NCBI GenBank assembly: GCA_011316305.1 | Contig: SAUG01000050.1 | Coordinates: 434,001 to 498,000 of the forward strand | Direction: 5' to 3' | DNA: 64,000 nucleotides | Source: Rusavskia elegans | Taxonomy: Eukaryota; Ascomycota; Lecanoromycetes; Teloschistales; Teloschistaceae | Shown here: positions 1 through 12,741 of the stretch, piece after piece | How the letters are laid out: each line of letters starts with the position of its first letter | How positions within the stretch are numbered: the stretch's first letter is position 1 | Position numbers and translations under genes: made by a program | Notes under the pieces: generated by a model | Told to the model about the DNA's origin: nothing | Seen by the model: the letters and a program-made list of their open reading frames with translations, nothing else | The model's database searches: none

Positions 1-1
1 C

Positions 2-2007
2 TCCCTGGATCCTAGTGCTGGCAAAGCCCGGTGAGTACCATCTGGCCATCATTCACACATTAATTTTAATTTCTCCTCCAGCCCTGACCAGCTCGTACTT
101 GAGGACGATCCTGCCTTCGTTCCGGACATGGTCCTTCCTGGACTTGATTTCGATTTGGCAAACCTGGACATCTCCACCGACGCGTCCTCAAAGAGATCGA
201 GCATTCTCTCAACCCAATCTCATCGTTCTAGTGTTTCCAGTCAGCACGGCCATGAAGAATCCATGCTTGAGCTTGTTATCCCATCTTCCGATGATGGCGG
301 CGCTGGGGGCCTCGGTGGTTTCATTGTTCCCTCGAGCGACCGAGCATCTGTCCGACCTATTGCAACAGTAGGCGATTTGATTTGTGAAGCTGAGGACGAC
401 TTCAACCTCGACCCTGGCTTCATCTTCGACTATGATGGAAATCTGATACCTACCGGCGACGATGCCCTCCCACCTCAGCCAGATCCAGCACAGCCTGTGA
501 CTGGACGTATCCGGAGTGATTCTGGTGTAAGCGTTCAGGTTCGTCGAGAGTTGGAGGAAAGATTGCAAGCGGGTCAACTTCAAGTGAGTCAAACCTGATT
601 CTTCATGCCAAGCTCTGATAAACCCAGCAGCTTGGTGATCCGATGGACCTCGACCTGAACTTCCCAAGAGCTGATGAAGAGGATCTCATTCTTCCACAAG
701 CTGAGGCATTTCCTCCCATCGCCCCTCAAGCCCAGGCGGAGAGCGGCTTCCTGCGATCCTCAGCCACACCTCATAAAGAAACCTCCTCCGACAACGCACT
801 TGCTCTCCAACAACGAAAGCGTCGTGGACCTAAGGTACTTCCGTACGACGAGACGCAAGAACTTCGCAATTCCGTACTCGCCCAATGGAACACCGATTAC
901 CTAGCAAATATGGTACACACGAAGAAGACCAAACTTCAGCACAAGGCTATGACAGCCGCAAAGCACAACGCCGCCTCCTGGGTATTCGGCGCAGGCATCG
1001 GAGGTGTCGGTCTTGGTCTGGGCGCTTCCAAGATGAAAGGTCCCCTCGCAGAGATGTTTTCAGGTGACGCCCTGATGCAAGCCTTGACGGGTACATCAGC
1101 TTCAGCCACCGGAAAGAAACGCAGCCGAAGTGGAGATGACACTGATGATTCCGATGCCGAAGAACGACGAGTAAGGATGAGAGAAGAGGACGCAGAGGTT
1201 GGCCGTGCTCAGGGGTTCCATCTTGAAGATGACGACACATTGAATTTGCCAGCTAGCGAGGTAAGTAGTAAAAGTACCGAATAATCAACTCTCACTCATT
1301 ATCATCAGGCAATCGAAATGGGTCGACACGACCTACCAGCACTGGAAGACTCCCTGCAATTCCCCTGGAACAGAAGCGCATCAGCTCGCGACTCCCGCCA
1401 AGGCTCCATCGGTCGCGGCCAGGGATTCGGAAGCAGCATCGGCGGCTTCGGCACCAGCGGCGGTCGACCAAGCTCTCTCCCCGTCATCGGAGGCCCAACC
1501 TCAATGGACCGTCGTGCAAGTCGAATCACCAGTGCCAGCCCGCTCATCGGCCGCGGAGGACCAGAACGCTACAGCGATCTCGAAATCCCCAATTTCGACG
1601 AGGAGAACGAACTCCTAGGTGGCCCATCGACTTCGATCGCGGGAGACGATTTTCAGCTCCATGGGCCGGCAGCAGGCGTTGATACGCAGACGGCAGCAAA
1701 ATCTCAATGGATGAGAGCGACGCTGGATGCTGAGAGTAACAATTTTCTGGAGTTCGTCAAGACTGAGGTTGCGACCAAAGCTGCACGAGCCGACGGCGAA
1801 GAAGCGGAAGATGAGCTCTCGGGCACTGGCGTCACGGTTCCGAATTCGGTTTTCTTTGAGGATCTCCTGCCTCCGGCACATAATACCAAGACCGTCGCGG
1901 CTCAGGCTCTACTTCACGTCCTGGCTCTGGCGACGAAGGGGATGCTGAATGTCAAGCAAAAGGAAGATTATGGTCCCATTGACCTGGGATTGGTGGCAGG
2001 CATTTGA
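2..2007 (+). CDS. Rec8/Rad21-type kleisin (cohesin subunit), 5' partial
   Basis: Alpha-kleisin subunit of cohesin, probably the meiotic Rec8 type; it would bridge the SMC1/SMC3 heads in the nucleus. Exons 2-30, 82-583, 631-1260 and 1309-2007 join in one frame (619 visible residues); the N-terminal kleisin domain lies outside the window. Visible are a conserved block after the first intron (DQLVLEDDPAF), an acidic, Ser-rich middle, and a C-terminal winged-helix-like block ending in LLPPAHNTK and ALLHVLALATKGML, the part of Rad21/Rec8 that binds the SMC1 head. The C-terminal match is what identifies the family. Choosing Rec8 rather than mitotic Rad21 is inference from overall fungal Rec8 resemblance. 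All three introns are 48-51 nt GT-AG. Confidence 0.8.
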
Positions 2008-2864
2008 TTTGAAGGGTCCCATCATTTCGCGATCTTTGTTCCCTTTTTTTTCTCTTCTCCTTTCACGGACAGGTTTTCGCATCTACAGGAATTTTGCTTT
2101 GAACGTTGCTTGACATATTGCTTTATTTTGCTTACATATAACGCTTCTACCAAGCATTAGATAGACAATAACTCATGAGATATTTGATCGGCTTTCCTGA
2201 CTTGCTCTGTATTGACTTCATATTGAATATCTCGATGCCACAATTGGAGAAAAAGGGGCTACGGTGGCCGGCATTGGTAGAAGACGCTACTTTGATAAAT
2301 TACAGCCTGCGCAATGGTTTAAGACCACACAACACAAACGACGTCACGAGCGGTCTTTTGTCATTGCGAACCAACGGTGATGTCTACAGCATACTACTGG
2401 CATTTCTCATATCTATGCCTCCGGACAACTCGCGTCTGGTGCACAGAGCGCCAGATCCAAGACTTTGTGAAAGCCCCGTCACTCCCGTCCCCATCATGGT
2501 CTTCATCTTTGATCTGAATTTGACTATCATTACTAATCTTCTTTGCGTGGTAGAGACAGGTTGGTGATCGAGCGTACATCTGCACAATGAGCAATAGACG
2601 AAGACTGGAGTAAGATAGAATACTTTCCACCAACAAACTGCAACGACAGGGTACCTCGAATCATAACGCCGTCTCCACCTCGGCCACGAATCTCTCCAAT
2701 TACCCACTTGGCAGACAGCATCTCCAATCGTCGTGACTCCATCATCTCTCCAATCAATCGGCAGCTTCGAAGACCCCATATGTACTCGCCACCCTTGTTC
2801 GAGATAAGCGACAAGCTTATATCCTCTGCTATAAGCAAGACAAGTACAAAGTTTCCTCGTCTGC
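2008..2864. other. Intergenic, convergent 3' ends
   Basis: This stretch lies between the 3' ends of the kleisin and the RRM gene. It starts with a T-rich tract that probably belongs to the kleisin 3' UTR. ORFs of about 80-130 codons occur on both strands but show no recognisable domain. I see nothing else. Confidence 0.5.
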
Positions 2865-5800
2865 TTATATCTTAGTGCTTGAGCTCTCGGCCGTCGACTT
2901 TCCCTTGTATTTGTTATTCTTGCCCCAGGGTTGTTCGGCCGAAGGCACCCGCCATGGATCCTTGCCCACGAATTTTCGTACCACCCCAGATGTCTGTGAC
3001 CCTTTATCATCACCGTCTGTTTCCTTTGATATGAACTCAACGATATCACCAGTTTGTAAAGAGGGCGTTGGCGGCTTAGTAACGATCTCTTTCCAAGATG
3101 GCGTCTTTGGTGGTTCTTTCCGCAAGGGTGAACCATTTTCCGACTTGATAGATGCTGGATGTGTGATCGATAAGCCCAAACCTTTGACGGGAGGAGTAGA
3201 ACAGCCTCGACTACGCTCTGGAGATGGGTTACGCGTCGACGAATGAGATGATGCCGTGTCCTCCCCGGCTTGGTTTCCGCTATCTGTGTCGACGGGCTGT
3301 TCGACGTCCGGAAAGACTTGAATAGAATCAGGATGGCGGGCAGTTTTTGGAACACCAGCGGGAGGCGAGAATGGGACTTGTTCTGGGATTGAAAGTTGTT
3401 CTTGTTCCTTCGGTATTGCTAATGGCATGAAAACCGGTTGGGCCTCGTCATCCGGGGTAATTTCGAGTAATCTTGGGTCACCCAGGTCGCTCAATGTGTC
3501 GGAGCTTCCTTCTGACCGTAGATTCGAAGCGCTGTGTTTTCCAAACATCGCCTGCTCGGGTTCATGGGGAGCCACCTTAGTGAGGACTTGAAGGAGATCC
3601 TTTACCGGAGATAGGTTGTTCTTTTGTACATGGTTGTCCAGGACTTTGAGACGAGCTTGCCGCTCGTCTGGGCTGAGCGTGCATCGGTCGTCCTCAGCTC
3701 GTGGTTGTTCTTTGACTTGGGCCACCTTGTCGTGGGACGATTGAGGATTCGAAGGTTCGCCATGCACAACTGAAATTAGGTCAGTGTCATGCTCGCAGTA
3801 ATGCGAAATGGTTGATCGTCGGCCACTCACCGACCTCATCATGTTTATTTGGTGACTTACCAAGAAAATAGAAGGGTTGTGATCCTCCTGCAGTTGTCGA
3901 AGAATGGGTGGCGTTCGATGCGGGTGCTTTGGCGACACTGCTGTTGTCTCCGTTCTGTAAAATTTGTGTCTGGCCTTTGAATATAGAAACTACAATACCG
4001 TTAGTCCATCTGACTGTGAGTATCTCCTAGAGCCTCACCAGTACGAGATCTCATCGAGCTATGGTTGTGACGCACGAACGATGGTTGCGGTAGTGGTGTA
4101 TTGTCATCTGCAAGGTAGGGAGTTTCTGCCTTTGGGACTACCGTCGGTGCTTTAATCTCTTCCTTCGTGCTCGATCGGGAGTGTGTTGGACTGCTATCGT
4201 TTGCAGAGCTTGCTTGCGAAGGTTTAGGTTTCTTTGAATTCTTCGGCTTCTTGATCTTTCGCTTCTTTTGCTGTATCACAGGTTGCTGATCTGGAGATGG
4301 AGGGACTGGCGGATGAGAATCGCCATTGGCGACAGTGGAAAGATTGGGTTGCGGAACGCTCGGTGCAGAGCCGGAAATGCTGCCTTCTTGTGTAGCCGTC
4401 GAGCAAGGCGCGGAAGGGGTATCACATCCTCCGTCGTGAGTCTCACTTGTCTTCTGGTTACCGGATACTTTGGTCGGAGATTGATAATTATTGCTGTCTG
4501 AGAGCACTGGTGGCTGCTCAACTTGTTTGCTAAGAGGTGGTACGGCTGCTCTTTCGCGTACCTCGTTCGGGCTGGATACTGTCGTCAGATGCGCACTCGT
4601 CTCCTGTTCCTTAGCACTAGAGTCAGATCGCTTTTCAGCTCCTCTTACCGGATCGAGCGTTGCAATCGATGAGGTTGGCTTGTGAGCTGGTATTGATGCC
4701 TGCGCATTCGTGCTTCCTGTTCGTGCTTTGGATCTTATCTGAGGAAGCATTTTCGGCACCGCAATCAGCGTTCTCGGGTCCCTCGGAATACCGCGCTTCA
4801 AAACAGGCCCGGCTCCTAGATCGAGCTTGGTGTTCGGGGACATTTCCTGCATAGGCCCAGCTGCGGCGCGCTTTGGAGATGAGCCGCCGAAAGCAGCTGT
4901 ACTAGACTCTGCTTTCCTCCCAGGCTTTTCGAAAGTGTTCACATATGTTCCAGATGGAACAGGGTTTCCCCGATCCTTTGAACCGGTGTTTAGGGCTTCT
5001 TGCAGTTCTTCGGGTTCAAGATTGATAGCCGTGTTGACTTCTCCTGCCAAGTCTATAGGGGACAGGTCTTGCCCAATCTGCACCGTGGCTGGAGGCTCCG
5101 TTGTAAGAGGGGTAGATCCTTCTTGGCCCTTTAGCTGAGATCCCCTGCTTGCTGGCAAGAACTCTGGATGAGAATGGGATCTTGCTATTGCCACGTCAAA
5201 TGGCGTGGCAACAAAGTCGAAAGGCGGCGTGCTATCTGTCTCCGTTAAAGAGTGAGAGGCATGGTCACTTGGAAGGGCCAAGCCTGTCAGCGTCGATGGG
5301 GTGTGTGTCATTTTGGCTTGATCCTTGGGCGTGACAGGAGTCTGCACGCCGTCTGTGCCGCTCCCGGATCGCTCGGACTGAGCATATGAAGTAGGATCAG
5401 TGGAAATTATTAGAGACGCCGAACTTACTCTCCGTCGGATTGTCGAAGCAGTATGCACTCGAGATAGTCCCTCTATTGGTTCGTCGTTCCGTGGCTGGGC
5501 GTATTGCTCCAGCTCGTCTTTGAGATCCGATGCGGAGATACCCAAGAACTTCGTCGTTTTCTCTTGATGCACTGGAGTTGCCTGCTCTTTACTAGTCGAA
5601 AATGATGATTCGGGAGCGTCGCTGTATTGTCCTTTGGGCGGATCTGTGACATCCGTGACGTCTTTCAGGGTTGCACCGTTAGGCTTCTCCGTTCTCAACT
5701 GCGATAGCATTTCTTTTCTTGCTTTCGCTTGGGATTCTTTTTCAGTGGAAGGCCCATCTTTGTTCATGCGCCCTTTCTTTTTCTTCGAGGGAGAAGGGGA

Positions 5801-8138
5801 GTCGATCACAGCAGGATCAACTGAATTGCCAGCCGATTTTGTAGCATTGGAAGACTTGTTATCTCGGAGGTTGCCATCTTTAGACCGAGAGCCATGAGTG
5901 CCGTTGATGACATGGTTCTTCGAGCTAGGATCTTTGGGAGGCGATGGAAGCGCAAATGCGGCGTTTGTAGGGTGAGAATACATTCCCAACTGGGACCGAT
6001 CGGCGCTTGGCTGATTGTGCTGGTAAAGGTTCTGCATAGTTTGATTAGGAGGTATCTGAGATCCTCTGTCGTCAACGCGCCTCTTATGATCGTTCCCCAC
6101 ATCGTTGAATTTGTCGCGCCCTGTGTAGACCTTTACTCCCTTTTGTGCTGAACTCGTCTGATCATTAAACTTTGGATTAACTCGTGCTGGCTTCATAAAT
6201 AGCCTACAACGGAGGGAATCAATATCCCGGCCATTGAGTGCTTCGACTGCACTAGCCGCATTTTGAGGATCCTGAAACCTAATCAAAATTAACTTGATAC
6301 ATCGCATAGCATGGGAATAGCCGTACTCAGCAAAGGTGAAGCCTCCAAAGTTGCTATTAACATTTTTAGACAACAAGATCTTGTTCAGCTGACACGGTCC
6401 AAATGGCTCTAGAAGTTGGGCAAGTGTTGGGACTTCAGTATCCGGTGGCAAGCCGCCAATCCAAAGTTTCCGGTCAGACAGCGGGCATTCTTCCATCGGA
6501 CATGGACGACCACGAGCAATACCATTGTCAAAGTGTTGCCCAATATACTGTGTTGCTGGATTCGCTCCATGCGATGGATTCAAGTTACTTGAGAATCGAC
6601 GTAATGCATGAATACCCACCTGATTTGTGATGGATGTCTCCTGCATCATACTTGGGAGTGTCGATTCAACGACGGTACGCCCTGGTGGCGTAGGAGCTTC
6701 GTGATTGCGATCATCAATTTGATGCTGAGATCCCAATGGCTGGATTGGGCTGGTATGCTCTTCACTAAAGCCAGATGACTTTTCTACCAGTGGGTTTGGC
6801 ATCGATTCCTGTCGCGTATGCTGCATTCCACCGTGGACGTCTTCTGGGATGAAAGAGGAGCCATGAGTAAGCTTGGTGGCCAACGTTTCGTTGGAAAGAC
6901 TTGAAGGGGTGATGACTGGAGGACCTGAAACTTGCGGAAGCCCTGAATATTGGCCTTGTCGTGAAGGGGTAAATTGCCGTGATTGAGGAATCTGGGGCCC
7001 GAAAGATTGGGGATTGCCACGGAACATGTTTCGTTCTCCAAAAGATCCCCGGCCTCTGGGTACACCTTGACGTTCCAGTATCCGAGCATCGTTCGATGGC
7101 CCAACATATACAGGACCCTTGGTCTTTGGGAAAGGCTGTATTCTGTTTGCTGGTTGATTGTAATATGTTGGCCCGGACGACACCTGGTAATGTGGGTATT
7201 GGCCGCCCATCATCGCTGAGGGCGGAAGAGCATAGGACATATCGGGGAATCCATATCGTGAGAGGTTAACGTTAGGAACATGACCGTCATTGTCGGTCCG
7301 GCGAGGTGGGAACTGCTGGCCTGAGAGGTGATATGGCTTCGATTGTTCGTTCTTCGCAGGACCGAATTGTTGCAGCGTTGGCGGGAATGGTGCTCGAATA
7401 GGAAAACCTTGGCTCATCATTGGCGAGGCAGATGGTGCGGAGGGAGGCATCTTTGGTGGGATAACGCGCATGCGTGGAGATGTAGGGTCGGATAAATTAC
7501 GCTGTAAAGTCGGATCGAGTTGGGGTCCACGTTGGAGTACCGGGAATCGTGCGCTGCCGGGAATTTGAGTCGATGTATTGGTAGGAAAGCTTTCTCTATC
7601 GCAGATCATAGCGACTTCTCTTGGGTTAGTAAACAAGAGTCTTGAGCCAAAATAGGTAATACTGACCAGCTTCATCGTGATTGAGCTTTAGAAGCTGCAA
7701 CTCTCTTAGCGCGTCCTGCAAGAAGTCTTTGCCGTAAAACTCTATGTCGTCGGCGGTAAAAGCGCTGTCTAGGCTCAAGCCGAGGATACATTGGACGTTT
7801 GTAGGATTCACACGCGTCCATTCCTGAGTGAAGTCGAAGATAGCCTGATTTCGCATCAGGTTACGGCCACAGATCTCTTCGAGTACAGCGCGAAGGAACA
7901 TGGCGCCATGGAGCTCTTGGTCGTAATGATCAAAGTAGTCGTACAGGTTGGCGACTGGCGAAGTAATGACTTTACATTCATCTGGAAAATTGGTGCGCAA
8001 TTCTGCGATCTTTGACTCCATGTCATCCTCAGGAACCGAACGCAAGATGATGCGTTTCGGCAAGGCAGATGGCTCGCGTGGGCTGAAGCGTCCAAGGTTG
8101 TTGGAGAATTTGGCGCCGCCATTCTGGAGAGCGGCCAT
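2865..8138 (-). CDS. Large RRM-domain RNA-binding protein
   Basis: Function not recognised beyond RNA binding. Exons (transcript order) 8138-7667, 7617-6327, 6278-4039, 3974-3861 and 3769-2865 give 1673 residues. The N-terminal ~155 residues are folded-looking and contain KRIILRSVPEDD and a loop with NPTNVQCILGL. A single RRM sits near residues 540-620: RNP2-like LWIGGLP, RNP1-like GGFTFAEF, then DPQNAASAVEAL. RNP1 is split by a 48-nt intron (6279-6326) whose removal is needed to complete it. The rest is low-complexity, rich in Ser/Pro/Lys, with a basic KKRKIKKPKNSKKPK stretch that could be a nuclear signal. For the 3975-4038 intron I chose the acceptor ending at 3975 because it gives a natural downstream frame. 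Probably an mRNA-processing or RNP-granule protein; no closer assignment is possible. Confidence 0.78.
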
Positions 8139-8953
8139 GATGGTTGAAGCAGCACTATGAAGCTCTGCAGTGAAGAACTAGAGCTGCTTAGGTGAAGCTG
8201 AAGATATGAATATTGACGGGGTGGACATTCAAGCAACGGGCAAGCGCTTGATGATTCCAAATCCAACCGCAACCGGCTTCTGAGATGACGGTTTTTGGAA
8301 TGGGTATGTGTATGAGGATGGCAAGATTAATGAAGGGTTGAGGAAGGTGCAAAGGATAAAGTAGAACGGCGCTAGAGTTATTTGTCGTATTCTATTCATA
8401 TGCTAAGCAGATGCGGTGATTGCCGGTTTTCAACACCTGCACAGCTCAACATTCAAATACTTGACCATGTGGCATGATCAAACGCCGTTCATCAGAAGAA
8501 AGAGACAAACAGGCGTGTATAAAAAGAGTAAAGCGCATGCGACATTCCTCAAGCAGAGAAGTAAATGGCCATCCAGCAACGGTTTTGAGTCACTTGTCCA
8601 ATGGGCCTAGATGTGTAAGAGCTGCAGATCGGCTAGTTCGATTCGGCCTTCTATGCTCAAGCGGGCAGTGAGCATTGCTTTACATGTATCTGAACGCAGC
8701 TCGACAGATCTCTTGTAGTTATTGTGAGCGCAGGTTGGGAGCTGGAGTGGTCAGTCAAGGATAAGGTCAACCTTACTCCCATCCCACCAATCTTATGTCC
8801 AGAAGCTATCATTCGGTAGGCTTTCCTTCTTCGATTTCGGTATCTTCAATTTTCAGTGAAAGAATGAATGATGGCAAACCCCTTCCATCCCGATTCATTC
8901 ACATCCCATTGACTATCCCACTAGAGGACCAGTGATACTTCCGTCATCCGCTC
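8139..8953. other. Intergenic, promoter of the RRM gene
   Basis: This contains the upstream region of the RRM gene and the 3' flank of the Fmp46-like gene. Short plus-strand ORFs near 8416-8671 have no family features. No repeat or RNA gene seen. Confidence 0.45.
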
Positions 8954-9571
8954 TCATACGGAGTTGGTTTCCTTGGGCAGCTGGCCAATCATCTTCATGA
9001 TCTCGGATTCCCTATACCCGAACACTGTGTGTCGATTAGCGTGGATGTGCGCGTCGGCGAAGGCCACAGAAGCTTACCGGCTCTTCCATTGTTCCAGTCA
9101 ACAATCTTCAGACTCATTAGCGACTCTCGGTCCCCACAAGGTGCACAAAAGCGACGTAGGACACCCACCACAGGTCGGTGGAAACTGTCGGGATTCTCCT
9201 TCAATCTGGTCAAGGCATCGGCCTCGCCAGTCGCACCCTCAACTATCTGGCCTGCTCTTCCTGCCCCAGATCCTACGTATTCGAGAATGGTTCTGAGCTG
9301 ATCGCTGGTTGGAGGGTCTTCGGTGACATTGAGCTCGAACTCTGTGCGTTGATACTTATTCTGCTCGGCGTGGTCGCTCGCTTGATCCTCCGTCGCCGAT
9401 TCGGATGCATGGGCAGAGATCTGTTTCAGAAGGGTTTGTGCCCGAATTGAAGCCGGAGACGAGGCTTTGTGGAAGAGGGTTATGACATCGAGGGATTTGT
9501 GCTGTGTGTGGTTAAGCCCATGTTGGAGGTAATTGGGACACTGCTAGATTGGGACCTACGAATCGAAACAT
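8954..9571 (-). CDS. FMP46: Fmp46-like mitochondrial redox protein (DUF1687)
   Basis: A small thioredoxin-fold protein of the fungal Fmp46/DUF1687 family, predicted redox-active and mitochondrial in yeast. Found by splicing by hand; no single ORF shows it. Exons 9571-9560 (four codons, MFRF), 9501-9169, 9105-9078 and 9024-8954 give 147 residues. Recognisable blocks are DVITLFHKASSPAS (thioredoxin-like first strand and helix), TEFELNVTEDPPTSDQL, RTILEYVG, and HRPV joined across an intron to IVDWNNGRAVFGYRESEI, ending in a C-terminal LPKE. Phases 0, 0 and 1 match across all junctions. The 12-nt first exon is chosen because its ATG gives the hydrophobic N-terminus typical of the family. The family's usual CxxC-type cysteine is not evident here, so catalysis is uncertain. 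Confidence 0.82.
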
Positions 9572-9939
9572 CGTGACACCTTCGTAACCATGCAGAGCCC
9601 CAGGATTGAAGCAGTCCTGTGTCTAAAGCACGATTGGCATTTCGATTGAAGTCAAGCACAAGGCGGTTCTGCTCCCGCTAGTGGGACAGCTAGCGTGATT
9701 ATTGCCCGGGTAAATATGCTTCCAGCACGCGTCCTGCAGGAACCAGTTCATCTGTATTCATCTCCTTCAACATCAGCTCTATCATCTATCTAGTATCTCT
9801 TCTTCTTACTACATCTAAGCGAGTAAGCAAGCTTGTCTTTCGCGAGGTTCATGACCAGTGTCTCCATCAATATCACAGTTCCCCTCGAGTCAAGAGTGCT
9901 TCAGACTGTGAAATCTCACTAATGCGCTGCATCTCGCGC
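9572..9939. other. Intergenic, Fmp46 promoter side
   Basis: This is the upstream region of the Fmp46-like gene and the 3' flank of the peroxiredoxin. A C/T-rich tract lies near 9745-9810. No gene seen. Confidence 0.4.
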
Positions 9940-10706
9940 TCAAAGAGCCTTGAGTACTGCGTCGGCCCCGGAAACCTTGGAACCAATCAGCAATTGCATG
10001 ATGGGGGCGGTAGCTGTATCTTACAGTAACATCTCCGCCGGGTTCGTTCTGAGCATACATGATCTTCCCATGGTCAATGATCATCGCATATCTCCCAGTA
10101 CGATCCCCCTTGGTCCATCCGATGTCTTTGGAGAACCTGGCATCGGTGTCTGTCATGAAGAGCTTCGACAAGGTTAGTATAAGCAAGCGACTTGCTGAGT
10201 GAGAACCTACAATCTCATCCTTGATGCTATTCGCTTTGGCCCAGGCGCTCATGACCCAGGCGTCATTGAATGCAATGACAGCGACAAGGTCGACGCCCTT
10301 GGACTTAATTTCGCTTAGATGGTCGATGAATCCTGGCAAATGGCGAACGGAGCAGCCAGGAGTGAAAGCTCCTACAGTGCCCAACATTCAGTCCCGCCAA
10401 CCACATAATAGAGCTCGCTAGCCGGAAAGTATAGACATACCGGGAACAGCAAACAGTACGACCTTTTTATTTGCGAACTCCTGGCTGGCATTGAATTGCT
10501 GTGGTACGCCGCAAGAAGTAATCGCCTCCTTCTCGGGAGTATACGGAATGTAGCTTGAACGGAGAAATGTCAGCAAACTACTAAGGAACAAGTGATCTGC
10601 TTGTTTGTTTGTAGGAGACATACGAGAACTTCACTCCATCAGGGAAGCTGTCACCTGCTTTCAATGGATTTGGTGCAGCTAGCTCTGGCGAGGTGCTTGT
10701 GGACAT
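9940..10706 (-). CDS. Thiol peroxiredoxin (Prx5/Ahp1/PMP20 type)
   Basis: Reduces hydrogen and alkyl peroxides through a peroxidatic cysteine, using thioredoxin or glutathione; family members are cytosolic, peroxisomal or mitochondrial. Exons 10706-10624, 10553-10441, 10371-10211, 10162-10025 and 9975-9940 give 176 residues, close to the usual 165-180. The catalytic loop [16 protein letters not shown], with the peroxidatic Cys after TPG, is split by an intron between PG and AFTP. Also visible are [11 protein letters not shown] and [12 protein letters not shown]; the C-terminus is [11 protein letters not shown]. There is no PTS1-type SKL ending, so a cytosolic or mitochondrial location is more likely than peroxisomal. 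It lies just downstream (in minus-strand transcription order, upstream) of another thioredoxin-fold gene, which may be coincidence. Confidence 0.92.
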
Positions 10707-11518
10707 GGTGAGCTCACTTGGTTCTCCTCGAGGGTTGAACGTTGAGGTCTAACAAGGGATGTCACTAGAGATTGAGTTTCAGAATGTTTATCCTAGTCTA
10801 TGGTCGAGCAATATGCGATACGGTGACCGCCTTTTGAAATGGGTTGATCCCAAGCGAAGCCATTGTTATGTCCGGCACCTTGCACTTAAAGCCGAATGAC
10901 TTCATCTTTTGACTTGCTGCGTTCTTACAATTTCCGACAGGAGTTTCTTTATGCAAACATTGTATGCATACTCGCCCAACTATTTTAAAGAGGTCGTAGA
11001 TGTTTGACTGCCCCTAATGGCCATACCGCTGAGCAGCGTTGGGGGTTCACTCTGGTGTGGGAACGAGAATTGTCGCTATGGGGAGAGGGAGTCGAGAATG
11101 ATGCGTTGGAGTGGTTTCAGCTTCAAAGAATGACTAATGATGATAGAAGGAACCTGCACGGCGAACATCGCAAGGCGCTAATACATCAAGGCTTCGATGC
11201 ATGACATTGAGGTAAACGTCTGGGGTCAGGATTGAGCACCTCTCTAAAGTAATTATCTATTAGTGCGTGTTTCTCAAAGCTTCACTATACGGATCACCAA
11301 CATTCGATTGCAATTTCAAGTCAGGCTCAGCTTTTCAAACAGCTGATGTGTTTGTTTCAAGGGTGGGAAAGGGCTTCTATGATCACGGCCTTTTCAAATT
11401 TTCACCTTTTCCTTTCTGGTCCACCTTGGCTTCGTAACGCTCTTTCTTATCATAATCTAGTTCAAAACTTTCAGTTTCTTCTTTCCTGTTCACCTCGGAT
11501 TGACCAAAAAGCCCCAAA
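10707..11518. other. Intergenic, divergent promoters
   Basis: This stretch separates the divergent peroxiredoxin and F-box-like genes. C/T-rich patches near 11395-11505, just before the plus-strand ATG, resemble fungal core promoter pyrimidine tracts. Nothing else recognised. Confidence 0.4.
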
Positions 11519-12741
11519 ATGGCCCAAAAGCCATCGCAGCACCAAATCACCGAGTGGTCAGCTCAGACTCTTCATGAAGGAATGAAAAAGTCCATCATTT
11601 CTGAGTTGGCAAAGGTTATGCTCAGCAACACCGAGATTTTTGATCAAGTATTCAAGATTCACAGCTCCCTCAGTGGAGTTGACCACTGCCTTGGCCGTAT
11701 ATGGAAAGACTACCAGAGCAAAAACTTTATGTACTTGGTCGATCCCAGGGACAGGGAGGTCTTGTATCCTGACTACAAGGAACGCTGCCCCTGGGTAGAG
11801 AGGAGTGAGCTTCACGGAGACAAGGCCGATCGTCGGCCCGAGGAACTTGACTTGAGGGTATGCACCGATCTGAAGCTGCTTAAAGTACGTGTCTATACTA
11901 ATTTAATCGTTATTCTTAGACATTTGCTGCTGAGGCTTGCCATTGCGCTTGGCGCATAGTGGAAAACACACGTGCCAAAAGTGAGAAGCCGTTCAACTTC
12001 ATGGGCCTTCCGGCAGAGCTCCGCAATATGATCTACGGATACCTTTTCCAGGGCGCTGAGATCTCGATATCTGTTCGCACTTTCCGCAAGTACATCATGC
12101 CTTGCCGAGCTTGCCCTGGCCACTTCAATGGACCAAAACGTGTACGTAAGGTTGGGGTCACTGCCGTGAGGGAAAAATTCCGAGTGGCCCAATACGACAG
12201 CAAATCACGTCTCCACTGGGACTTGTACTACGCAGAATTTGGTAATACCGTGCACAAGGACCAACCAAAGGGCATTTCGGCCGCGATCCTCCGTGTCAAC
12301 AGCCATATTCACAAGGAAGCAGAAATGATCCTGTACAAATCCCATACGTTCGATTTCGGGGTTTGCCCCACAGCAGCCTTAGCCTTCTATCAGACTCTTC
12401 CGTCAGCAGCGTTACCTTTCATCCCTCGCATCCGCTTTGACCTTTATTGTACAAGATGGCGCAACAAAACCGAATTCTCCAAGACCTGCAACGCTCTAAC
12501 AAAGCTCGCGCCAAACATCAAATTGGCTACGAAGCTGACGATTGACTTTTATGACACGGATCTGGACATCACTTCCTGGCCCTTTGTCTGCGCCCTTGCC
12601 CGCATGCAAGGGATCAAGAGTTTGCGTTCGGATAAGGGCAAGAAATTCGCGAGCGACTTCTTGGAAATGGTTCGGGGGGCGAGTTGGGTACAAAGTGGTC
12701 GTCGAGGCGCTATGAAGGAGATCGAGTATACCGTGCGTTAA
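11519..12741 (+). CDS. F-box-like / 2EXR-type protein
   Basis: Two exons, 11519-11884 and 11920-12741, give 395 residues; the 35-nt intron (gtacgt...ttcttag) is unusually short but keeps phase 0. The N-terminal ~120 residues are not recognised. The second exon carries FMGLPAELRNMIYGYLF, the signature with which many fungal F-box/2EXR proteins begin their recognition motif, followed by ILRVNSHIHKEAEMILY, typical of the same expanded family. Such proteins are thought to be substrate adaptors of SCF ubiquitin ligases, but most are uncharacterised and no substrate can be inferred. If the intron is not removed, translation stops early within the first exon's extension (stop at 11957-11959). Confidence 0.68.

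Noticed and set aside
2384..3355. 323-codon minus-strand ORF overlapping the RRM gene end
   Set aside because: It is a shadow of the RRM gene's last exon in another frame; the chosen frame continues the spliced protein.
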